Below are positions 27,754 to 32,372 of a stretch of 32,372 bases of DNA, in pieces. A program made the translations under genes and the position numbers. Position 1 is the stretch's first letter. Each line of letters starts with the position of its first letter. The notes beneath the pieces were generated by a model. The model saw only the letters and a program-made list of their open reading frames with translations. It did no database searches and was not told the DNA's origin. Origin of the DNA: Candidatus Gastranaerophilales bacterium Zag_111. Its GTDB lineage: Bacteria; Cyanobacteriota; Vampirovibrionia; Gastranaerophilales; Gastranaerophilaceae. The stretch spans positions 35,851 to 68,222 of the forward strand of contig MOYD01000065.1 of NCBI GenBank assembly GCA_001899395.1, given 5' to 3'.

Positions 27754-27978
27754 TTATTCTTTTCCCTGATAATCCCACATATAAATCTGCCCGCAATATC
27801 TGCACACTGCATGCTCATTCATAAACTGTAAATCCGGCACAAAAATATACCCGTCCACAGTTATTTCTATTTCGCCTTTGTCATTGTACTTTTGCGAAAA
27901 AGTTTTGCTGCCCGTATATTCCGGCGAAAACATTAGCTCAAATTTGTCTATTGATTTACAATTCTTACAGATAAACAT
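27754..27978 (-). CDS. 74-residue protein with two CxxC motifs
   Basis: Cys pairs at residues 4-7 (CKNC) and 59-62 (CRYC) frame a beta-rich middle, which suggests a zinc ribbon. No known family recognised. Tightly packed between the multi-TM gene (3-base gap) and rph, so it belongs to that operon. Confidence 0.75.
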   Translation of the reverse strand: MFICKNCKSIDKFELMFSPEYTGSKTFSQKYNDKGEIEITVDGYIFVPDLQFMNEHAVCRYCGQIYMWDYQGKE

Positions 27979-27981
27979 GGC

Positions 27982-28896
27982 TTACTCATCCTGTTTTCTT
28001 GATTTTCTTGTGCGCTGTTTTTGCATTTCTAACTCTGACAAATTATAATACCAGATTGTCCAGCAAATACTTCTGATAGGAAGCGTTAGTCCTGTAACAA
28101 TCATTGCGACCACTGTTTCAAAGATAGTTTTTGATATTATATCCGGTGTAATAATAGGCATTTTAAAATATGCCAAAGCTTTATTACATAAATCTAACGG
28201 AACCTGATTTGATATAAAATTAAATATTGAACAAGCTTTATCAGTCAGATTAAGATAGTCAAATACAACCGTTACACCCTGTGTTATTATAAATATCGAA
28301 AAAAACGCCAAAATCGCCATTAAAACAAATGTTCTAGCCCAATTTCCCCGAACAAGCAAAAAACTCCGCTTGAAACAGTCTTGTATAGAAAGTTCATCTT
28401 CAAACGTGAAAACCTGAAAAACAAGTATAAAATAAATCCACAACACAAACCCCGGAACCATTAACAAAATGTTTGAGGCAAGCGAGGACAAAACGCCAAC
28501 AACACAAATAAATACAATATACTTAAATGAACGCCTTGTTGCAACCTGGTTATGCGACTGAAAATCATAAACTTTTCCCGTTGTAATCGCGCCTTCTGTC
28601 ATAGAGTTTAGCGCAACATATGCAACCATATAATCCCAAAAAGCTTTTGCAAAAATCAAAAGTCCCGGTACCGCAAGCAAAAGTATTATAAGCATGGCTT
28701 TTGTAACACTGTCAACCTTTGCAGCTACAATATCCGCAAACCCCAAACTTAACCCAAACGCCAACGCAATACCGATAATTTGTCCAAAAACAGGAAAAAG
28801 CATGTAAGTAAAAAACTTATCAATGTTACCAAAATATATCCTTATGGCTTCTGCGAGTGCAAACCAGATACTATTTTTTACCTTGTATTTGGACAT
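27982..28896 (-). CDS. uncharacterised multi-TM membrane protein
   Basis: 304 residues with about six hydrophobic segments (around 20-50, 65-95, 125-140, 142-165, 187-210 and 255-280) and a basic C-terminal tail (KQRTRKSRKQDE). A central amphipathic stretch reads ELSIQDCFKRSFLLVRGNWA, seen in several poorly studied families of YciC/DUF975 type; that likeness is by eye only. AAGGAGAGG sits right before the ATG. First gene of the operon with the zinc-ribbon gene and rph. Confidence 0.75.
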   Translation of the reverse strand: MSKYKVKNSIWFALAEAIRIYFGNIDKFFTYMLFPVFGQIIGIALAFGLSLGFADIVAAKVDSVTKAMLIILLLAVPGLLIFAKAFWDYMVAYVALNSMTEGAITTGKVYDFQSHNQVATRRSFKYIVFICVVGVLSSLASNILLMVPGFVLWIYFILVFQVFTFEDELSIQDCFKRSFLLVRGNWARTFVLMAILAFFSIFIITQGVTVVFDYLNLTDKACSIFNFISNQVPLDLCNKALAYFKMPIITPDIISKTIFETVVAMIVTGLTLPIRSICWTIWYYNLSELEMQKQRTRKSRKQDE

Positions 28897-28957
28897 AACC
28901 TCTCCTTTGTTGTATCATGATTTTATTACAAATAGAGGGATAAAGAAAGTTTTTTAT
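28889..28957 (+). promoter_or_regulatory. probable PHP gene promoter
   Basis: TTGGAC (28889-28894), 18 bases, TATCAT (28913-28918), overlapping the start of the divergent minus-strand gene. Leader of about 33 bases with AAGAAAG as a weak ribosome site. Confidence 0.45.
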
Positions 28958-29581
28958 ATGATTAAGTATCCGGAGCTTATAAAATCTTTTACAAAAGAGG
29001 ATTATCTGAATAATAAAGTCAATTTGCACATTCATTCTACTTATTCAGACGGTTTAGCCGCATTTGAAGAGATTGAAACCCAAGCCGCGGACAAATTAAA
29101 ATACTTTTCAATAACAGACCATAACACCGTTCAGGGCTATTGTGAAAACCCGCAAACCACCGCAATTCCGGGGGTAGAATTTGATGTTTGGTACAAATAC
29201 ATATTTCTGCACCTTTTGGCATACGGAATTGATGTCAAACATCCCTCAATGCAAAAGTTTTACGCCAAAGACAAACGCGGCACAGAAATGGATTTAGTAC
29301 GTTTTTTTGCAAAACGTGACATAAAAAAATTGATAAACGCAATCCACGATGCCGGCGGAATTGCAGTCCTCGCACACCCATGCTGCTGCTGGGCACTAAA
29401 CATGGAACACTTTGTCAAAGACCTGATTAATCTTGGCTTAGACGGAATTGAAGTCTACTACCCGTATCCGCGCTGGCGCAAATACATAAAATTCTCAAAC
29501 CCTTCACAAATTGAACCCCTGGCAGACAAATACGACCTAATAAAAACCGGCGGCACAGACTGTCACAGTACAACCCTGTAA
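28958..29581 (+). CDS. PHP-domain metal-dependent hydrolase
   Basis: 207 residues from ATG 28958; a longer frame from 28823 would be antisense to the neighbouring gene and lacks sense. PHP ligands in order: His24 and His26 (HIHSTYSDG with Asp31), His55 (TDHNT), Glu74 (GVEF), His85, His140 (AHP), Asp201 and His203 (GGTDCH). Such proteins cleave nucleoside phosphates (e.g. TrpH/RNase AM, 3',5'-bisphosphate). The chain ends four residues after the last ligand. Cys-rich CCCW follows the AHP. Confidence 0.88.
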   Translation: MIKYPELIKSFTKEDYLNNKVNLHIHSTYSDGLAAFEEIETQAADKLKYFSITDHNTVQGYCENPQTTAIPGVEFDVWYKYIFLHLLAYGIDVKHPSMQKFYAKDKRGTEMDLVRFFAKRDIKKLINAIHDAGGIAVLAHPCCCWALNMEHFVKDLINLGLDGIEVYYPYPRWRKYIKFSNPSQIEPLADKYDLIKTGGTDCHSTTL

Positions 29582-29593
29582 AAATTTGAACTA

Positions 29594-29628
29594 TTTACAA
29601 ACATCTTTTATTTGTTATAATTGATTTA
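29594..29628 (+). promoter_or_regulatory. tRNA-Val promoter
   Basis: TTTACA (29594-29599), 16 bases, TATAAT (29616-29621) with TGT extended -10. Transcription should start near 29628, about 48 bases before the tRNA. Confidence 0.75.
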
Positions 29629-29637
29629 CAATTTAAT

Positions 29638-29652
29638 GGGCGGTAAGCCTAT
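29638..29652 (+). repeat. partial copy of the tRNA 5' end
   Basis: GGGCGGTAAGC at 29638-29648 repeats GGGCGGTTAGC of the tRNA 38 bases upstream, with related flanks (TTAAT before, ATG after). It would be inside the tRNA precursor leader. Confidence 0.55.
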
Positions 29653-29675
29653 GTTTTTCGATTAAAACTTAATAT

Positions 29676-29751
29676 GGGCGGTTAGCGCAGATGGTAGCGC
29701 ATCACATTGACATTGTGGGGGTCATCGGTTCGAGTCCGGTACCGCCCACCA
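29676..29751 (+). tRNA. tRNA-Val (anticodon GAC)
   Basis: 76 bases with encoded CCA. Acceptor GGGCGGT/ACCGCCC, D stem GCGC/GCGC, anticodon stem TCACA/TGTGG, loop TTGACAT (anticodon GAC), T stem ATCGG/CCGGT with loop TTCGAGT. All arms pair. Confidence 0.96.
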
Positions 29752-29754
29752 CTT

Positions 29755-29783
29755 AAAAAAGACTGTTTATAACGGTCTTTTTT
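29755..29783 (+). terminator. terminator of tRNA-Val
   Basis: AAAAAAGACTGTT pairs with AACGGTCTTTTTT (one G-U), 3-base loop TAT, ending in T6. Starts four bases after CCA. Confidence 0.9.
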
Positions 29784-29845
29784 ACTATTATTACTGCATT
29801 TTAATATGATAAAATGAAATTAGCAACAATAATCAAAATTAACAC

Positions 29846-29880
29846 TTGAAAAACGCAACGAAAACATGTATAATAAGAAT
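29846..29880 (+). promoter_or_regulatory. leaderless promoter of the toxin gene
   Basis: TTGAAA (29846-29851), exactly 17 bases, perfect TATAAT (29869-29874), six bases, ATG 29881. The clearest example in the window. Confidence 0.8.
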
Positions 29881-30216
29881 ATGAAAGAACAAAAATTTAT
29901 AGCTGAATATACATTTGAAGCTAAAGCTCAATTAAGAGAATTAGCATATGAAAACAGAGAAAAAATTGTTGAAGCAATAGGCTTGTTTGAAAAAGTAGGA
30001 ACCCTTTATAAAAATATTAACGATTTGGGGGATGGATTATTTGAAATAAAACCCAAAGGTGTTAGAGCATATTTTATGTATGATCATACACGCAGAAGAA
30101 TTATAATTATAGGTTTCATTTGTTTAAAAAAAACACAAAAAGCACCTAAACAATACATGAAACAAGCAAGAATGAATATTAAAAATTATATAAAAGAATT
30201 GGAGGTTAATAAATGA
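29881..30216 (+). CDS. RelE/HigB-like (Gp49-like) toxin
   Basis: 111 residues from ATG 29881. An upstream ATG at 29866 is in frame but lies inside the promoter, so it is not used. The pattern KNINDLGDGLFEIKPKGVRAYF followed by IIIIGFICLKKTQKAPKQYM and an Ala/Arg helix fits the RelE/HigB Gp49-like branch of ribosome-dependent mRNA interferases. Its stop overlaps the next ATG (ATGA), as in toxin-first TA pairs. Probably both genes share one transcript. Confidence 0.8.
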   Translation: MKEQKFIAEYTFEAKAQLRELAYENREKIVEAIGLFEKVGTLYKNINDLGDGLFEIKPKGVRAYFMYDHTRRRIIIIGFICLKKTQKAPKQYMKQARMNIKNYIKELEVNK

Positions 30217-30473
30217 ATAAAAAAATAACAACAACCGAAGATATTCTCAACGATCGCACAATGTTTACAGAAAAACAAGCTGAAAAAATTCGTACGAACA
30301 TAGAAAAAAAAGCAAAAAAAATATGGGGCGGTGCACGTGCTAATTCCGGAAGGAAACAAAAACCCAAGGGAGAAGTATTGTCGTTTACTAAGCGGCTTAG
30401 CGAAAAGGAAAGCCGTTTTATCGACTATGCACGGGCACATAATATTAACTATGATGATTTAATGCAAGGATAG
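30213..30473 (+). CDS. putative antitoxin, AT-hook/RHH-like
   Basis: 86 residues, very basic in the middle. GGARANSGRKQKPKG resembles an AT-hook-like DNA contact, and the C-terminal LSFTKRLSEKESRFIDYARA looks like a ribbon-helix-helix. GGAGG before the ATG sits in the toxin end. Usual HigB partners are XRE-type HigA; this one is not, so the pairing is unusual. Antitoxin function follows from position and is inferred. Confidence 0.65.
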   Translation: MNKKITTTEDILNDRTMFTEKQAEKIRTNIEKKAKKIWGGARANSGRKQKPKGEVLSFTKRLSEKESRFIDYARAHNINYDDLMQG

Positions 30474-30486
30474 ATTTTAAAATGAC

Positions 30487-30511
30487 AAAAACAGCATTCC
30501 TGCTGTTTTTT
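30487..30511. terminator. bidirectional terminator
   Basis: AAAAACAGCA (30487-30496) pairs with TGCTGTTTTT (30501-30510), loop TTCC, with T-runs in both directions. Ends the TA pair on the plus strand and XRE gene 30513-30842 on the minus strand. Confidence 0.9.
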
Positions 30512-30512
30512 G

Positions 30513-30842
30513 TTATTTAACTATTTCTATAATGTTTTTTATACGAACTTTTGATTCCTCAGGAAGCTTTAACAACATATTGATTATTTCATAATCAAGA
30601 CTTGTAAATACATCTTTATATTCATCAGAAAAACCGAACAAAAAATTAGGCTCTATGCCGGTCTTTTTAATAATATTAAATAAAGTCGTTATATCAGGAA
30701 AATTCTTTCCGTTTTCAATATTGGACAAATTAGATTGATCCAAATCAATAATTTCACAAAACTGTTCTTGTGTATATTTTCTACTATTCCTAAAAGTTCT
30801 TATTTGAAGTCCTAATTCTTTCTTAAATTGTTCCTTTTCCAT
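30513..30842 (-). CDS. XRE-family regulator
   Basis: 109 residues. Cro/C1-type HTH at about 9-66 (IRTFRNSRKYTQEQFCEIID, then LDQSNLSNIENGKNFPDITT) followed by a 40-residue tail of unknown role, maybe for dimerisation. Divergent from a strong promoter with an ATG-TAA element. TAAAAT lies six bases before its ATG and no ribosome site is seen. Confidence 0.85.
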   Translation of the reverse strand: MEKEQFKKELGLQIRTFRNSRKYTQEQFCEIIDLDQSNLSNIENGKNFPDITTLFNIIKKTGIEPNFLFGFSDEYKDVFTSLDYEIINMLLKLPEESKVRIKNIIEIVK

Positions 30843-30870
30843 AGATATATTTTATTTTATAGAAAACTCT

Positions 30871-30882
30871 TACTGTATAGTA
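30871..30882. promoter_or_regulatory. possible XRE operator
   Basis: Near-palindrome TACTGTATAGTA, just before the -35 of the plus-strand promoter and upstream of the XRE gene on the minus strand. A related ACTGTTATAGTA occurs at about 24025-24036 in the other XRE pair. Confidence 0.35.
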
Positions 30883-30883
30883 G

Positions 30884-30940
30884 TTGAAAAATAAATTTTT
30901 AAGGTTATAATTAGCACACAATAAGGAGAAACATATGTAA
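30884..30940 (+). promoter_or_regulatory. strong promoter, Shine-Dalgarno and start-stop ATG-TAA, copy 2
   Basis: TTGAAA (30884-30889), 16 bases, TATAAT (30906-30911); AAGGAG (30923-30928), six bases, ATG (30935-30937), TAA (30938-30940). Ends two bases before the stop of the converging XRE gene. A transcript from here would run antisense through that gene. Confidence 0.65.
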
Positions 30941-30942
30941 AA

Positions 30943-31278
30943 CTATTTATTTAACACACTTAAAATATCGTAGGCATTTTTTAATTTTTCCAGTGATAGA
31001 GTTTGCAACTGATGATTTATCGCTTTGATATAGTCTGCATGCTCTTTTAAGATATGCTTTGGTTTTGCTAACAAAAGCACACTTGGATGAATATCAAAAA
31101 TATCACATAATTTCGCAAATGTTTCACTGGTTACAAAGCTTGTACCTGTTTCTATACGATTGACAGTATTAACCTGCATTTCGAGAAGTTCTGCTAATTG
31201 TTCTTGAGTTAAGCCTCTATCAATCCTTAATTCTCTTAATGAAGAACCAAATATCTTTTTAATATTGTCACCATTCAT
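30943..31278 (-). CDS. XRE-family regulator
   Basis: 111 residues. HTH at about 10-68 (LRELRIDRGLTQEQLAELLE, then MQVNTVNRIETGTSFVTSET), then a C-terminal tail. A leaderless promoter sits before the ATG. Any transcript from the ATG-TAA promoter would be antisense to it. Confidence 0.85.
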   Translation of the reverse strand: MNGDNIKKIFGSSLRELRIDRGLTQEQLAELLEMQVNTVNRIETGTSFVTSETFAKLCDIFDIHPSVLLLAKPKHILKEHADYIKAINHQLQTLSLEKLKNAYDILSVLNK

Positions 31279-31314
31279 ATGAACATCATAAGCTATTTTT
31301 TTGCCTCACACCAA
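31279..31314 (-). promoter_or_regulatory. leaderless promoter of XRE gene 30943-31278
   Basis: Minus strand: TTGGTG (31309-31314), 18 bases, TATGAT (31285-31290), six bases, ATG. The TAGCTTAT core is shared with the promoter of the U32 gene at 7133. Confidence 0.6.
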
Positions 31315-31366
31315 CCTATTTAAAATCAATTTTATAACAGTAAATGTGTAAAAAGAAAGGTAAAAA

Positions 31367-31702
31367 ATGGATAATACAACATTAAAAGAAGAAAAAGTTC
31401 AATATTCAAACTATATTGTTCGGTTACAAGAAAAAAATAATTCCTTCAATAGTTATAGGGTAAGCAAAGAATTATTTTTCACTATTAAAAATAGTGTAGA
31501 ACCTTATCGCTCATTACCGCCACAAATGAAAAAAGTCAAATGTATTGAAACAGGACAAATATTCAGGAATGCGTATGAAGCTATGAATTGGGTTGTTAAA
31601 AATGGGAAAACAGATAATAATAACGCTTATGTCAACATCAAAAGTGTTTGCAACAAAAGACGAAAAACTGCATATGGTTATCATTGGGAATTTGTTAATT
31701 AA
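31367..31702 (+). CDS. small NUMOD1-like DNA-binding protein
   Basis: 111 residues. The C-terminal half (VKCIETGQIFRNAYEAMNWV...VNIKSVCNKRRKTAYGYHWEF) has the pattern of the NUMOD1 repeat, a DNA-binding module usually attached to HNH or GIY-YIG homing endonucleases. Here no nuclease domain is present. The N-terminal 50 residues are not recognised. AAAGG ribosome site before the ATG. Could be a remnant of a mobile endonuclease or a regulator. Confidence 0.65.
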   Translation: MDNTTLKEEKVQYSNYIVRLQEKNNSFNSYRVSKELFFTIKNSVEPYRSLPPQMKKVKCIETGQIFRNAYEAMNWVVKNGKTDNNNAYVNIKSVCNKRRKTAYGYHWEFVN

Positions 31703-31741
31703 TTAGTCTATATATATGACAAATTATCAGAACTTATTACC

Positions 31742-31753
31742 TATAATAGTAGA
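31742..31753 (+). promoter_or_regulatory. leaderless -10 of the last gene
   Basis: Perfect TATAAT (31742-31747), six bases, ATG 31754. No clear -35. Confidence 0.55.
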
Positions 31754-32372
31754 ATGGACGAAGCAGCTATTGATGAAAAATATACAGAGTTTATTGAGGG
31801 TCTAATCGCGCAGGTTTCGCCTTTGTTGCCTGAAGATGTTAATGAACTTCAAAAAAATTATCTGATAAAAAACATGAAAAAATCCGCGACACTTTTTGCG
31901 TCATCAATGCAGGAAGACGACGAGTTTAAGCGGCTTGATTTTGATGCTCAGTGTTTTTATCTGCAAGTCTTTACCGAATGGTCGTTCCACAAAGAAATTG
32001 ACCTGTTTCGTTCCGGAATTCCTGCAAAATACTGGAAAATCGTCATGCAAAAAATCTGGTTTGCAACATGGGAAGTAATGTACGCCTGTGTTAAAAACGA
32101 TGCACCGGAAACCGTTGTACTGTCGCTTGTTGAGAGGTTTGTCAACCGAACTTATAATGACGCGGTTGAAGAGTTAAAAGAGCAACAAATTATTGACGAA
32201 AAAACAGAGGAAAAAGCAAAAGAACAATCAAATATCGCGGTTATGGCGCAAGAACTAAAAACAGAACGCCGAATGAACCGCAAAATCAAAACATTTTTAC
32301 TTCGTTTTATCCTGGCTGTAGTTATCGGCGGGGTCGTGTCTTTTGCGATTTTGAAATTCAAAATAATAGGAC
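31754..32372 (+). CDS. uncharacterised protein with C-terminal TM helix (3' partial)
   Basis: Open frame of 206 codons from ATG 31754 that runs off the window, so it is easily missed. Reads MDEAAIDEKYTEFIEGLIAQ; the middle has Trp-rich helices (AKYWKIVMQKIWFATWEVMY), then a coiled-coil-like stretch full of Glu/Lys/Gln (VEELKEQQIIDEKTEEKAKE), then a hydrophobic helix (FLLRFILAVVIGGVVSFAIL) near the end. A tail-anchored membrane protein is likely. No family recognised. It has higher GC wobble use than the accessory genes before it, suggesting a return to core chromosome. Confidence 0.7.
   Translation, partial: MDEAAIDEKYTEFIEGLIAQVSPLLPEDVNELQKNYLIKNMKKSATLFASSMQEDDEFKRLDFDAQCFYLQVFTEWSFHKEIDLFRSGIPAKYWKIVMQKIWFATWEVMYACVKNDAPETVVLSLVERFVNRTYNDAVEELKEQQIIDEKTEEKAKEQSNIAVMAQELKTERRMNRKIKTFLLRFILAVVIGGVVSFAILKFKIIG

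Noticed and set aside
28823-28957. N-terminal extension of the PHP protein
   Set aside because: Antisense to the start of the divergent gene, hydrophobic nonsense-like sequence, and the domain starts properly at 28958.

Overview
The window looks like chromosome from a non-photosynthetic relative of Cyanobacteria, most likely the gut lineage Gastranaerophilales/Melainabacteria (Vampirovibrionia). This is inferred from AT-rich DNA, a type IV pilus system in a genome with house-keeping genes of that flavour, and a prepilin carrying the FTLAEVLITLG... leader typical of that group. No marker gene was compared, so the assignment is moderate.

Layout. 1-2657 (+): nadA (5' cut), rlmB, rpoD, ending at a shared terminator that faces cobO (-). 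3322-3719 is gene-poor. 3720-7032 (-): a long TPR protein, a MATE exporter and a 44-residue membrane peptide. 7149-8892 (+): trhP-like U32 protein and a YqeG-like phosphatase. 9171-15300 (+): a compact type IV pilus block pilP-pilQ-pilB-pilC, without pilMNO or pilT beside it, then an SDR, ndk and a prepilin gene whose reading frame is broken by an 11-G tract. 17592-21681 (+): speB, ligA, a two-TM protein, a SIMPL-domain protein. 21682-22602 (-): panE-like gene, divergent from an HD-domain gene (+), which is followed by a candidate small RNA with its own promoter-like repeat and terminator. 23742-28896 (-): two small XRE regulators, ilvB with an unlisted 56-residue ORF behind it, two small exported proteins, rph, a zinc-ribbon protein and a multi-TM protein. 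28958-29581 (+): PHP hydrolase. 29676-29751: tRNA-Val(GAC). 29881-31702 is an accessory patch: RelE/HigB-like toxin plus partner, two more XRE regulators, and a NUMOD-like DNA-binding protein. 31754-32372 (+): a gene cut by the window end.

Three things stand out. (1) Many genes here, about eight to ten, have a -10 hexamer ending exactly six bases before their ATG, several with a -35 at 17 bases, i.e. they should be transcribed as leaderless mRNAs; this also corrects several start codons. (2) Two separate XRE loci share the same unusual design: between two minus-strand XRE genes lies a plus-strand perfect Shine-Dalgarno, ATG and an immediate TAA stop, with similar surrounding sequence. (3) The prepilin G-tract looks like a phase-variation switch, unless it is a sequencing error.

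No transposase, integrase, CRISPR array or rRNA gene was seen.
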